Of a stretch of 33,105 bases of DNA, positions 8,978-17,129 are shown piece by piece. The stretch is taken from positions 1-33,105 of the forward strand of contig CANHHZ010000002.1 of NCBI GenBank assembly GCA_947460275.1, in the 5' to 3' direction. The stretch comes from Sphingobacteriaceae bacterium. Lineage in GTDB: Bacteria; Bacteroidota; Bacteroidia; Sphingobacteriales; Sphingobacteriaceae. The position numbers and the translations under genes are program-made. Position 1 is the first letter of the stretch, and the number at the start of each line of letters is the position of its first letter. The notes beneath the pieces were generated by a model, which did no database searches, had not been told where the DNA came from, and was given only the letters and a program-made list of their open reading frames with translations.

Positions 8978-9009
8978 CAAATATACAAGCCAAAAGCGTA
9001 AAGACCAAA
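8978..9009 (-). promoter_or_regulatory. Promoter of lutB-E1, nearly leaderless
   Basis: Read on the minus strand, TTTG (9009-9006) and TATATTTG (8985-8978) are exactly 20 nt apart, a full match to the Bacteroidota consensus. The box ends only three bases before the lutB ATG at 8974, so the transcript would start at or inside the ATGATG. The TTTG element is part of the heptamer array at 8993-9020. Confidence 0.7.
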
Positions 9010-9020
9010 GACTAAAAAGA
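8993..9020. repeat. Heptamer array (4 units) upstream of lutB
   Basis: Four consecutive 7-bp units, AAAGCGT, AAAGACC, AAAGACT, AAAAAGA. On the minus strand they read as GGTCTTT/AGTCTTT-type units, related to the GGACTTC units found inside metH. It supplies the upstream TTTG element of the lutB promoter. Confidence 0.55.
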
Positions 9021-9040
9021 AATAAGCCATGGCGTTAAAC

Positions 9041-9072
9041 AAAAAATCCCGGTAGCTAAACTACCGGGATTT
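9041..9072 (-). terminator. Terminator of the M28 peptidase gene
   Basis: A 12-bp perfect stem (AAATCCCGGTAG / CTACCGGGATTT) with a 5-nt loop; on the minus strand it is followed by TTTTTTG counting the stem end. It sits 16 bp after the peptidase stop and insulates lutB. Confidence 0.9.
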
Positions 9073-9088
9073 GATACAGTTAAGTTAT

Positions 9089-10729
9089 TTAATTTTTTAG
9101 TGTGCCATCTGCATTTTTATCAACCACAGGGCGATTTGCTCTATTGGCCAATTCCCATGCTGTATAATAAGCAAGGTGGGTTCGTTTAGCTAATAAATCG
9201 AAGTTTATTTTGCTTACTTCATCACCAGGTCTGTGGTAATCTTGTTGCAACATACCATCATAATAAAAGATAACAGGTATGCCTAATTTTGCAAAGTTAT
9301 AGTGGTCTGAACGATAATAAATTTGTTGGGTATCTTTTGGATCGTCATACTTATAATCTAATATCATTTTAGTATAGGTATTGTTTATCGTTTCGCTTAG
9401 TTTTCCAAGTTCGGTGCTTAATTTAAACGAGCCTACAGAGTAGATGTAATTTGCACTATCTGGTTTACCTAAATATTCTTCGCCAATACGTCCAATCATA
9501 TCTGTGTTTAAATCAGCGATGGTGTTTTCAACTGGGAATACAGGGTTTTCCGAATACCATTCAGAGCCGAGTAATCCTTTTTCCTCACCTACTACTGTCA
9601 TAAATAAGATGCTTCTTTTTGGTCCTTTTCCTGCTTTTTTGGCATTGGAAAAAGCTTCAGCCATAAGTAAAACACCAGTAGTTCCTGAACCATCATCATC
9701 TGCACCGTTGTTTACTTTATCAGTAGCATTTGGGTCTGCTACCAATCCGATGTGGTCGTAATGGCCAGTAATTACCAATACTTCATTTTTCAATTTAGGG
9801 TCAGAACCTTCTAGGAAACCTAAAACATTTTCGGCTCTAACAGGCGTTTCTTTGCTTGTTGCGCTAAATGCAAGGGGTACATTAATTGAAACTGTAGCCG
9901 GCTTCAATGTTTCTGCAATCTTTTTCTTTACTTCGTCAAGGTTTGTATTTGCGGCCGCTAAAATTTGATTAGCTACAGCAGTACCTATCACAATAGTTGG
10001 CAATGCAGCAGCAGCTTGCATGCTTTTTGCTCTATCTGCAGTTTTTAAATATGGACTGCCATTTTGCAACATATTTTTTAGCTGTGAAGATAGATTGTCT
10101 GCATTTTGGTTGATCACCAATACACCAGCTGCTTTATTTTCCATCAGGTATTTAATTTTTGCTTGTTGACTACCAGCGCCAGAAGGAGCACGACGACCAG
10201 TTTGTGCAGGCGCAGGTGTTTTAGCAGTGGGATCGCCAGTAGCAAAAATCATGACTACTTTACCAGCTACATCTATACCCTCATATTCATTAAAACCTTC
10301 TTTATTTAGGCCGTATCCTGCAAATACGATATTATTTGCTGTGATGTTGTAACCTTTTTCGCTTACGGTTGAAGGAAGGATATAGTAATCTTTTAAGCTT
10401 TCTTTAGCTTGGTTATTTACAGCAAGTGCTGAATTGGTTAAACTTTGAGAAAAGTAACCTATTTTTTGAAAATAAGGATCTGTAGAATTTTTTACAGGAC
10501 CTGTTAAGCCAAAACTTTGAAATTGTTTTTTAATGTATTCGGCGGCCATCCAAGCACCTTTTTTGCCTGTTTCTCTACCTTCGTATTCATCAGAAGCTAA
10601 TATTGAAAGATGGCTATAGCCTCTATCTTTGTTGATGGTTTTACTAAACTTAATGGCACTTTTGTCTTGTGCCATTGCACTTAAGCTTAGCATTATAGCT
10701 AGGCCCGAGGATATCAATTTTCTTTTCAT
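9089..10729 (-). CDS. Secreted M28-family zinc peptidase with PA domain
   Basis: This 546-residue protein starts with a clear signal peptide, MKRKLISSGLAIMLSLSAMA, cleaved before QDK. A PA-type insert (EYEGIDVAGKVVMIFATGD) precedes the M28 catalytic domain, whose metal ligands can be seen: H323 in TGHYDHIGL, the Asp of GADDDGSGTTG (about 344), GEEKG (E382 region), D410 in NTDM, and H476 in YRSDHYNF. It should remove N-terminal residues from peptides in the periplasm or outside the cell. Family members in Bacteroidota have similar length. The gene lies between rpiB and a terminator, and I see no strong promoter of its own, so it may be read from rpiB. Confidence 0.92.
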   Translation of the reverse strand: MKRKLISSGLAIMLSLSAMAQDKSAIKFSKTINKDRGYSHLSILASDEYEGRETGKKGAWMAAEYIKKQFQSFGLTGPVKNSTDPYFQKIGYFSQSLTNSALAVNNQAKESLKDYYILPSTVSEKGYNITANNIVFAGYGLNKEGFNEYEGIDVAGKVVMIFATGDPTAKTPAPAQTGRRAPSGAGSQQAKIKYLMENKAAGVLVINQNADNLSSQLKNMLQNGSPYLKTADRAKSMQAAAALPTIVIGTAVANQILAAANTNLDEVKKKIAETLKPATVSINVPLAFSATSKETPVRAENVLGFLEGSDPKLKNEVLVITGHYDHIGLVADPNATDKVNNGADDDGSGTTGVLLMAEAFSNAKKAGKGPKRSILFMTVVGEEKGLLGSEWYSENPVFPVENTIADLNTDMIGRIGEEYLGKPDSANYIYSVGSFKLSTELGKLSETINNTYTKMILDYKYDDPKDTQQIYYRSDHYNFAKLGIPVIFYYDGMLQQDYHRPGDEVSKINFDLLAKRTHLAYYTAWELANRANRPVVDKNADGTLKN

Positions 10730-10775
10730 TCTATTTTTTTAGGTTTAAAAGCTTATATGGTTGTTTTGTTTATAA

Positions 10776-11213
10776 TTAGCAAGATACTTTTGATACTCTA
10801 GTTTGGTGTCTTCCGCCCTCAAAAGTTGTGGTTAAAAAGGTGTGGGTTATTTCTTTGGCCAACTCCTCAGAAACAAACCTCGCAGGCAAACATAAAATAT
10901 TAGCATCGTTATGTTGTCTGGCCAAGGCAGCTATTTCGTTTTGCCAGCAAATGGCTGCTCTTATTTGCTGATGTTTGTTGGCAGTGATTGCAACTCCATT
11001 GGCGCTCCCACAAATCAAAATCCCAAAGGTAAAACCTCCGTTTTCTACGGCACTAGCTACGGGATGCGCAAAGTCTGGATAATCAACCGAAGCAGGCCCA
11101 AAAGTCCCAAAGTCTTTTATTTCATGCGAATTTAAGAATGTTTTTAGCATTTCTTTGTAGTTAAAGCCTGCATGGTCTGCACCTATGGCAATGGTTAATT
11201 TTTCTGTGGGCAT
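10776..11213 (-). CDS. rpiB: Ribose-5-phosphate isomerase B
   Basis: RpiB interconverts ribose-5-phosphate and ribulose-5-phosphate. The 145 residues show IAIGADHAGF at the N-terminus, the active-site Cys segment LICGSANGVAITANK, and HNDANILCLPARFVS. The Cys loop reads CGSANG where CGSGNG or CGTGVG is usual, a mild change. The C-terminal FEGGRHQTRVSKV fits the family. The start ATG is only 4 nt from a consensus promoter box, so the transcript may be leaderless. Confidence 0.93.
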   Translation of the reverse strand: MPTEKLTIAIGADHAGFNYKEMLKTFLNSHEIKDFGTFGPASVDYPDFAHPVASAVENGGFTFGILICGSANGVAITANKHQQIRAAICWQNEIAALARQHNDANILCLPARFVSEELAKEITHTFLTTTFEGGRHQTRVSKVSC

Positions 11214-11217
11214 AATT

Positions 11218-11225
11218 CAAATTTA
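11218..11225 (-). promoter_or_regulatory. Probable -7 box of rpiB
   Basis: TAAATTTG on the minus strand matches TAnnTTTG and ends 4 nt before the rpiB ATG. No TTTG was found at the right distance upstream, so it rests on the -7 box alone. Confidence 0.45.
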
Positions 11226-11290
11226 AACAGAAATATATTGATAAAGCGTAAATTTTTTGTTGCGCTATTTTATGAACCTAAATCAGTTTT

Positions 11291-12172
11291 TTAGTTTTTA
11301 TAAAATAAAGCCTCTGCTTTTTGTTTTTTCTTTTGAATGTTTGCCGAAATCATGATACTCACTTCGTAAAGCACGAATAGCGGTAACGCAACAATCATCA
11401 TGGTATATGGATCGGCGGTGGGTGTTACCACGGCGGCAATAATTAATATCAAAACAGTAGCATATCTTCTACTTGCTCTCATAAATTGCGGGGTCATTAT
11501 CCCTAATTTTGATAAGATGTAAATAACTACTGGCAATTGAAAAATAATGCCTGTCCCTAAAGTTAGCGTTAGCACTGTTGAAAGATATGAATCTATGCTA
11601 AACATATTTTGTATGCCTTTGTCGACCGTAAAATTGATAAGGAAGTTTACAGACAGCGGGGCAATAATATAATAGCCGAATAAAATGCCTGCTATAAATA
11701 GTATTGTGGCAAAAAGTACAAAGCCACTAGCTGATTTTCTCTCAGTTTCTAACAAAGCAGGCTTTATAAATAACCAAATTTCGAATAGTAAGTAGGGTAC
11801 GCCCATTACTAAACCCGCGGTGATACACGAGTTCATTTGTAAGGTAAACTGTCCCGACATTTCGGTGTTTATAATTTTAGCATCTATTTTGGTGATGCAA
11901 AAATCACTACCTATCGAGGGAATAAGCTCTACTAATTTACACATCATTCTGTAAGTCCAAAATGAAGGATCTTTAGGGCCCATGATAACAGAAGACCAAA
12001 TGAAGTCAGAGAAATAGAAAGCCACGCAGGTAAAAACAAATACAACAGCCACAGCTCGTAGTAAATGTTTTCTTAACACATCAATATGGTCAAAGAAAGA
12101 CATCTCTGCTTCCAAACTTTTTCCTTTGTTTTTAATAGAATCGATTAGATCTTTTGCTCTGTTATCGCTCAT
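11291..12172 (-). CDS. tatC: TatC, twin-arginine translocase subunit
   Basis: TatC is the receptor of the Tat pathway, which exports folded proteins across the inner membrane. The 293 residues include the family start MSFFDHIDVLRKHLLRA, a periplasmic loop with EMSGQFTLQMNSCITAGLVMG, and the conserved KPALLETER-type cytoplasmic segment followed by further membrane helices (ILFGYYIIAPLSVNFL, VTPTADPYTMMIVALPLFVLYE). Six membrane segments can be counted roughly. Insertion of about 25 residues in the first periplasmic loop (MGPKDPSFWTYRMM onward) is longer than in E. coli. No tatA or tatB is in the window. Confidence 0.95.
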   Translation of the reverse strand: MSDNRAKDLIDSIKNKGKSLEAEMSFFDHIDVLRKHLLRAVAVVFVFTCVAFYFSDFIWSSVIMGPKDPSFWTYRMMCKLVELIPSIGSDFCITKIDAKIINTEMSGQFTLQMNSCITAGLVMGVPYLLFEIWLFIKPALLETERKSASGFVLFATILFIAGILFGYYIIAPLSVNFLINFTVDKGIQNMFSIDSYLSTVLTLTLGTGIIFQLPVVIYILSKLGIMTPQFMRASRRYATVLILIIAAVVTPTADPYTMMIVALPLFVLYEVSIMISANIQKKKQKAEALFYKN

Positions 12173-12188
12173 TGAAGTAAATTGTAAA

Positions 12189-12222
12189 CAAAAATACCAT
12201 TCTGTTTTAAAAGAATGGTATT
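12189..12222 (-). terminator. Terminator of accC, with possible tatC -7 box in its T tract
   Basis: An 11-bp perfect stem (AATACCATTCT / AGAATGGTATT) with an 8-nt loop is followed on the minus strand by TTTTTG. It lies about 28 bp after the accC stop. The same tail reads TATTTTTG (12196-12189), which fits TAnnTTTG 16 nt before the tatC ATG, but no matching TTTG lies upstream, so the promoter role is weak. Confidence 0.8.
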
Positions 12223-12250
12223 ATTAAATATAAATCTATAAAAGTTTATT

Positions 12251-13591
12251 TTATTCCGAATATTCGAAAGTTTCCATAAACTTAGTTGTAAAATTACCTG
12301 CTCTAAAATTAGGGTCTTTCATCAGTTTGAGATGAAAAGGAATAGTAGTTTTAACACCTTCGATTACAAATTCACTCAAGGCACGTTCCATCGTACAAAT
12401 TGCTTCCTCGCGTGTTTGTGCTACGCAAATTAGTTTTGCAATCATCGAATCGTAATTTGATGGAATTTGATAGCCTGCATAAACGTGAGTATCCACACGA
12501 ACGCCGTGGCCGCCTGGCGAATGAAAATTGGTAATTTTTCCTGGCGAAGGTCTAAAGTTATTAAATGGGTCTTCGGCATTGATACGACACTCTATGGCGT
12601 GCATTTTTGGCTCGTAATTTTTACCAGATATAGGAATTCCAGCTGCCACTTTAATTTGCTCTTTAATTAAATCGAAATTGATGACCTCTTCTGTAACAGG
12701 GTGTTCTACCTGAATACGTGTATTCATCTCCATGAAATAAAAGTTGCGATGTTTGTCCACTAAAAATTCTACAGTTCCAGCGCCTTCGTAGTTTACGGCT
12801 AAGGCACCTTTAATTGCTGCATCGCCCATTTTCTTTCTCAACTCAGTGGTCATGAAAGGAGAGGGAGCTTCTTCTACTAATTTTTGATGGCGACGCTGGA
12901 TGGAGCAATCTCTTTCAGATAAATGGCAAGCTTTTCCAAACTGGTCGCCAATGATTTGAATTTCTATGTGGCGTGGATCTTCAATATATTTTTCTAAATA
13001 GAGGCCATCGTTACCAAATGCGGCACCAGATTCTTGACGGGCGCTGTCCCAAGCGGCTTCAAAATCTTCATCTTTCCATACAATACGCATCCCACGGCCA
13101 CCACCCCCAGCGGTTGCTTTTAAAATTACTGGATAGCCCATTTCGTTGGCTATCTTAATGCCCTCTTTTACGCTTTCTAGTAACCCTTCAGATCCTGGAA
13201 TAGTTGGTACTCCAGCAATTTTCATGGTTTCTTTGGCCGATGATTTATCGCCCATTCCATTAATTTGTTCTGGAGTTGCGCCAATAAATTTAATTCCATA
13301 ATCGCGGCAAACAGAAGAAAATTTGGCATTTTCAGATAAAAAACCATAACCTGGATGTATCGCGTCGGCATTGGTAAGTTCGGCTGCCGAGATGATGTTT
13401 GGAATGCTTAAATAGGAATCTTTACTAGCGGGCGGGCCTATACATACGGCTTCATCGGCAAAACGAACGTGTAAACTGTCTCTATCTGCGGTAGAATATA
13501 CAGCAACTGTTTTAATGCCCATTTCTTTGCAGGTGCGTATGATACGCAACGCAATTTCGCCCCTATTGGCAATTAGTATTTTCTTAAACAT
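12251..13591 (-). CDS. accC: Biotin carboxylase subunit of acetyl-CoA carboxylase
   Basis: AccC carboxylates biotin on AccB using ATP and bicarbonate, the first step of malonyl-CoA synthesis. The 446 residues start with MFKKILIANRGEIALRIIRT, include the ATP-grasp glycine loop KATAGGGGRGMRIV, the segment HLSERDCSIQRRHQKLVEEA, and the active-site region EMNTRIQVEHPVTE. The length is standard. It lies 98 bp downstream of accB; the gap holds a hairpin but no clear promoter, so co-transcription is likely. Confidence 0.97.
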   Translation of the reverse strand: MFKKILIANRGEIALRIIRTCKEMGIKTVAVYSTADRDSLHVRFADEAVCIGPPASKDSYLSIPNIISAAELTNADAIHPGYGFLSENAKFSSVCRDYGIKFIGATPEQINGMGDKSSAKETMKIAGVPTIPGSEGLLESVKEGIKIANEMGYPVILKATAGGGGRGMRIVWKDEDFEAAWDSARQESGAAFGNDGLYLEKYIEDPRHIEIQIIGDQFGKACHLSERDCSIQRRHQKLVEEAPSPFMTTELRKKMGDAAIKGALAVNYEGAGTVEFLVDKHRNFYFMEMNTRIQVEHPVTEEVINFDLIKEQIKVAAGIPISGKNYEPKMHAIECRINAEDPFNNFRPSPGKITNFHSPGGHGVRVDTHVYAGYQIPSNYDSMIAKLICVAQTREEAICTMERALSEFVIEGVKTTIPFHLKLMKDPNFRAGNFTTKFMETFEYSE

Positions 13592-13611
13592 AATTTCTTT
13601 TAGTTTCGTTA

Positions 13612-13630
13612 CCCCGAATTTAGTTCAGGG
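13612..13630. other. Imperfect hairpin between accB and accC
   Basis: CCCCGAA and TTCAGGG pair as a 7-bp stem with one C-A mismatch around TTTAG, followed by five T on the plus strand. Its orientation is opposite to the genes, so it is unlikely to terminate accB. It resembles the CCCTGAA...TTCAGGG palindromic repeats I recall from Bacteroidota genomes. Confidence 0.45.
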
Positions 13631-13689
13631 TTTTTATGTATTGAGCTACTCAAATTTGCACAAGGCAAATCGTAAGGAAACGCTCAATT

Positions 13690-14157
13690 TTAAACAGGCT
13701 CTACCAAAAATAAAGGTTGATCGTACTCAACAGGCGAAGCATTATCTACCAGCACTTTGATGATACGGCCTGAAACTTCGCTTTCAATTTCGTTAAATAA
13801 TTTCATGGCCTCAATAATGCACAATACTTTTCCGGTACTTATCTCATCGCCAACATTTACTAAAGAAGGTTTGTCTGGACTAGAAGAACGATAAAATGTG
13901 CCAATCATTGGCGACTTTATGGTTATGTATTTAGAAGTGTCTTCGGCTGCAGGTGCCGACGCAATAATTTCTTGAACTGCAGGTGCATTTGAAGCCGCTG
14001 GTTGCGCTGCAACAGGCGCAGGTGTGACTGCATTTACATAAACTGGTGCTTGGTTGGTTTTGATAGTAATTTTAAAGTTTTCCTCTTCTATGGAAACTTC
14101 ATTTACGCCCGACCTAGAAACAAATTTAATGAGGTCCTGAACTAGTTTAATATCCAT
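13690..14157 (-). CDS. accB: Biotin carboxyl carrier protein of acetyl-CoA carboxylase
   Basis: At 155 residues this is a standard AccB: N-terminal helix MDIKLVQDLIKFVSRSGVNE, a flexible Ala/Pro/Val-rich linker (about 45-70), and a C-terminal biotinyl domain. The biotin is attached to K119 in IIEAMKLFNEIESE; EAMKL replaces the usual EAMKM. The thumb region TFYRSSSPDKPSLVNVG is present. It carries the carboxyl group between AccC and the carboxyltransferase AccAD, whose genes are not here. Confidence 0.96.
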   Translation of the reverse strand: MDIKLVQDLIKFVSRSGVNEVSIEEENFKITIKTNQAPVYVNAVTPAPVAAQPAASNAPAVQEIIASAPAAEDTSKYITIKSPMIGTFYRSSSPDKPSLVNVGDEISTGKVLCIIEAMKLFNEIESEVSGRIIKVLVDNASPVEYDQPLFLVEPV

Positions 14158-14202
14158 TCTTTTGTTTTTATGTTAAAAAAATTGGTGTCTATTTTGAATT
14201 AA

Positions 14203-14235
14203 CTAAGGTATAATTTTTTTGTTTTAAATTACAAA
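14203..14235 (-). promoter_or_regulatory. Possible promoter of accBC
   Basis: On the minus strand TTTG (14235-14232) and TACCTTAG (14210-14203) are 21 nt apart; the second box has one mismatch to TAnnTTTG. It lies 45 nt before the accB ATG, in the 97-bp gap after fabH. Confidence 0.4.
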
Positions 14236-14254
14236 CTCATTTCAAGTTTATAAT

Positions 14255-15244
14255 TTAGTAAGCCCATTTTAAATAAACCGAGCCCCAAGTAAATCCTCCG
14301 CCAAATGCGGCTAAAATAAGGTTATCTCCTTTTTTTAGTTTACTTTCCCATTCCCATAAGCAAAGCGGAATAGTTCCATTGGTTGTATTTCCATAACGTT
14401 CAATATTCACCATTACTTTCTCGGCGTCTACGCCCATTCTCGAAGCTGTTGCATCAATTATTCTTTTGTTTGCTTGATGTGGAACCAACCAAGCTACATC
14501 ATCGGCAGTTAGTTGGTTGCGTTCCATAATTTCGGCTGCAACATTTGCCATATTTGTTACAGCAAACTTAAATACCGCTTGTCCTTCTTGATGTACAACA
14601 TGTTCGTTATTGGCAACTGTTTCGGCTGTGGCCGGACGGGCTGAACCACCTGCTTTTTGACCTAAATAATTACGCCCAGATCCGTCTGTGTGTAATATTG
14701 AATCTTGAACTCCTAAGCCTTCTTCATTTGGTTCTAACAATACTGCACCGCAGCCATCGCCAAAAATTATACAGGTTGTTCTATCTTGATAATTAATAAT
14801 CGAGGACATTTTATCGCCGCCTACCACTAATACTTTTTTATGTTTCCCAGTTTCTATAAACTGCGACCCAGTTGATAAGCCAAAAATAAATCCCGAACAA
14901 GCTGCTTGTAAATCGTATCCCCAAGCGTTAATTGCCCCAATTTTATCGGCCAAAATATTTGCAGAAGCTGGAAAAGGAAAATCTGGAGTGGTTGTACAGA
15001 ATATAATTAATTCTATTTCTTCTGCACTAATTCCACGTTTTTTGAGTAGGCCATTTACAGCTTCTACAGCCATATCAGAAGTACCTAAACCTTCGCCTTT
15101 CAGTATTCTTCGCTCTTTAATGCCCGTTCTCGAGGTTATCCATTCGTCTGATGTTTCTACAATTGTCTCTAATTCGGCATTGGTTAAAATATAATCAGGA
15201 ACGTAACCGTTTACGGCAGTAATGGCAGCGTGAATTTTACTCAT
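14255..15244 (-). CDS. fabH: Beta-ketoacyl-ACP synthase III
   Basis: FabH starts fatty-acid synthesis by condensing an acyl-CoA primer with malonyl-ACP. In the 329 residues the catalytic triad is visible: C116 in DLQAACSGFIFGL, His in WLVPHQANKRIID, and Asn in ERYGNTTNGTIPL. The N-terminal SDEWITSRTGIKERR and the C-terminal LILAAFGGGFTWGSVYLKW are typical. In bacteria rich in iso-branched fatty acids FabH takes branched-chain acyl-CoA, which would connect it with the fused E1 dehydrogenase at 5571-7550; this is inference. It follows plsX by 13 bp. Confidence 0.97.
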   Translation of the reverse strand: MSKIHAAITAVNGYVPDYILTNAELETIVETSDEWITSRTGIKERRILKGEGLGTSDMAVEAVNGLLKKRGISAEEIELIIFCTTTPDFPFPASANILADKIGAINAWGYDLQAACSGFIFGLSTGSQFIETGKHKKVLVVGGDKMSSIINYQDRTTCIIFGDGCGAVLLEPNEEGLGVQDSILHTDGSGRNYLGQKAGGSARPATAETVANNEHVVHQEGQAVFKFAVTNMANVAAEIMERNQLTADDVAWLVPHQANKRIIDATASRMGVDAEKVMVNIERYGNTTNGTIPLCLWEWESKLKKGDNLILAAFGGGFTWGSVYLKWAY

Positions 15245-15257
15245 TTGTGTGTATTTT

Positions 15258-16196
15258 TTATTGGAATGCAGCTTGTATTTTAGCTACTAAACCAGTTGTA
15301 ATCATATCTCTAGATTGGAAAATCATGTTTTTTACGGCTTCTGGACTCGAAATTCCGTGTCCAATTAATACCGGAGCATTAACGCCTAATACAGGACTTC
15401 CACCATAATTTTCATAATTAAAACGGTCAAAAAACTCGTCTTTTAATCCTTTTTTAATGGTAAGTACATAAAATGATTCGGCTAATTTTAGCATTACATT
15501 TCCTGTAAAACCATCGCAAACAATAACATCTGCTTTGTCGTTAAATAAATCTCTTCCTTCTATGTTGCCTACAAAATTAAAAAGCTTGGTCTCCTTCATT
15601 AGCGGAAAGGTGGCCATAGCTAGCATATTCCCTTTTTCATCCTCTTCGCCAATATTCATTAGTGCTACTTTTGGATTTGGGATTTGCATGATATTTTCGG
15701 CATATAAACTACCTAAAATACCAAACTGCAATAAGGTGTCCGGTTTACAGTCGGCATTTGCACCCACGTCTAATAAAAGGCCACTACCACCTTTTAACTT
15801 TGGCACCATTGAACACAAGCATGGTCTTATAATACCTGGAATAGTTTTTACGCTAAAAACAGCGCCAACTAACATAGCACCAGAATTACCAGCACTTGCA
15901 AAAGAATCTATTTTGCCTTCTTTTAAGAGTTGAAAACCAACGGAAATGCTTGAATTAGGCTTTTGAACAATAGCCTTAGTAGGGTGTTCGGCCATACCTA
16001 TAACTTCTTGGGTATGCACGTACTCAAAGTGGTCTGGATTAAAACCAGCTTCAGAAAGTAGAGGTTTAATCTGCGTAGTATCTCCAATAAGCACCAAATG
16101 CTGATCTGGAGTAAGTGATTGATGAGCTGCTATTGCCCCTAAAACGATTGCCTTAGGAGCATAGTCTCCACCCATAATATCGAGACCTATTTTCAT
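15258..16196 (-). CDS. plsX: Phosphate acyltransferase PlsX
   Basis: PlsX makes acyl-phosphate from acyl-ACP for phospholipid synthesis at the membrane. The 312 residues begin MKIGLDIMGGDYAPKAIVLG and include SAGNSGAMLVGAVF, GLLLDVGANADCKP and VCDGFTGNVMLKLAES, all family signatures. The gene sits in the classic order yceD-rpmF-plsX-fabH seen in many bacteria. Confidence 0.97.
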   Translation of the reverse strand: MKIGLDIMGGDYAPKAIVLGAIAAHQSLTPDQHLVLIGDTTQIKPLLSEAGFNPDHFEYVHTQEVIGMAEHPTKAIVQKPNSSISVGFQLLKEGKIDSFASAGNSGAMLVGAVFSVKTIPGIIRPCLCSMVPKLKGGSGLLLDVGANADCKPDTLLQFGILGSLYAENIMQIPNPKVALMNIGEEDEKGNMLAMATFPLMKETKLFNFVGNIEGRDLFNDKADVIVCDGFTGNVMLKLAESFYVLTIKKGLKDEFFDRFNYENYGGSPVLGVNAPVLIGHGISSPEAVKNMIFQSRDMITTGLVAKIQAAFQ

Positions 16197-16237
16197 AGTA
16201 AAAAATATTTTGTGAGTAAGGTTTACTTTAAATTCCT

Positions 16238-16261
16238 GGGGCCTAAGATAGGCTTAAACCC
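16238..16261. other. Small hairpin between rpmF and plsX
   Basis: GCCTA AGA TAGGC forms a 5-bp stem with an outer GGG/CCC pairing. There is no T tract, so it is not a standard terminator. It could fold in the rpmF-plsX mRNA; the 93-bp gap shows no other signal. Confidence 0.3.
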
Positions 16262-16289
16262 TCGGAAAACACAAAATTTTTCTTGAAAA

Positions 16290-16481
16290 TTAACCTATTG
16301 AAGTGTTTTCTATAACTAATTTGCCGTTGTAATACAAATTACCATCAACATTGTAAGCATGGTGAGGAACGTGTATAGTACCAGTAGTTTGGCATGTAGC
16401 CAAAGAAGGAGCGACTGCTTTGTAGTGCGTTCTTCTTTTATCTCTTCTTTGTTTAGAAATCTTGCGTTTTGGATGTGCCAT
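16290..16481 (-). CDS. rpmF: Ribosomal protein L32
   Basis: This 63-residue protein begins MAHPKRKISKQRRDKRRTHY, the typical L32 start, and has the central LATCQTTGTIHVPHHAYNVD. Only one Cys remains of the four that bind zinc in the C+ form, so it is probably the zinc-free form. It is part of the large ribosomal subunit. It lies 18 bp after yceD. Confidence 0.95.
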   Translation of the reverse strand: MAHPKRKISKQRRDKRRTHYKAVAPSLATCQTTGTIHVPHHAYNVDGNLYYNGKLVIENTSIG

Positions 16482-16499
16482 TGCTAATTTATTTAATTA

Positions 16500-17033
16500 T
16501 TATTTTAATTTTTTTAATGCGGCCCAACGTGGGTCGTCAGTCTTTTCGTTTTCTTCCGTTGCGTTTCCACTTGCCAATTTTTCTAAAGTAGCAATCATTT
16601 CTGGATCGCAACTTTGGTCTTGGCCTGCTTGTTCGCAGTTATTTACATAAGGGATAGCTACGTTGATGAGTTCGTAAATCATTTCTGAAACATCAATTTC
16701 GCTTTCCTTTCTATTTAAAACAATGATTTCTAAATCATCGCTTTCTAAATCGTCTTCAGCAAATTTTACAATTTGTCTTTCTTTAATTTCAATTGGCTGA
16801 GCGAAGGAAGATAAACATTTGTCGCAATTAAGCTGTATCGTTCCCATAATATGGAAATTTAACAACAACATTGTTTCTTGTTTATCTAGTTCAACAGTCG
16901 CTTTGAGTGTTCCTTCCTTAACTAAAGAGTACTCAAATGCATCAAAAAAGCTTTTATCAATTTCAAACTCAAATTGATGCAGGCCCAATTTTAGGCCTGA
17001 AAACGGGATTGAAAATTGCTTTAATGCCTTCAA
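16500..17033 (-). CDS. yceD: YceD/DUF177 family protein
   Basis: The 177 residues contain the family's CxxC segment (LNCDKCLSSFAQPIE, about 75-90), the acidic stretch FAEDDLESDDLEI, and the pattern ISEMIYELINVAIP (here DVSEMIYELINVAIPYVN) followed by a further Cys pair further on. YceD is found next to rpmF in most bacteria and is linked to 23S rRNA maturation in some; its molecular role is not settled. It is the first gene of the yceD-rpmF-plsX-fabH cluster and has a clear promoter. Confidence 0.88.
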   Translation of the reverse strand: MKALKQFSIPFSGLKLGLHQFEFEIDKSFFDAFEYSLVKEGTLKATVELDKQETMLLLNFHIMGTIQLNCDKCLSSFAQPIEIKERQIVKFAEDDLESDDLEIIVLNRKESEIDVSEMIYELINVAIPYVNNCEQAGQDQSCDPEMIATLEKLASGNATEENEKTDDPRWAALKKLK

Positions 17034-17054
17034 TTGTAACTAAATTTTAGCCTG

Positions 17055-17062
17055 CAAAGGTA
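17055..17062 (-). promoter_or_regulatory. -7 box of the yceD-rpmF-plsX-fabH operon
   Basis: TACCTTTG followed by CA on the minus strand is the most common form of the Bacteroidota -7 element. It lies 21 nt before the yceD ATG. The upstream element is imperfect (TTTCG at about 18 nt). Confidence 0.65.
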
Positions 17063-17129
17063 GGAAATATTTTTACAAAACGAAATATTTTCACAAAATT
17101 GAATAGGCATTTATTTTAAAAGCAAAGCT

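Noticed and set aside
8978..8980. TTG start for lutB
   Set aside because: This triplet is the end of the TATATTTG promoter box; the ATG at 8974 is a better start.
15535..15933. A 132-codon open frame on the plus strand opposite plsX
   Set aside because: PlsX is certain on the minus strand; the opposite frame shows no recognisable protein features.
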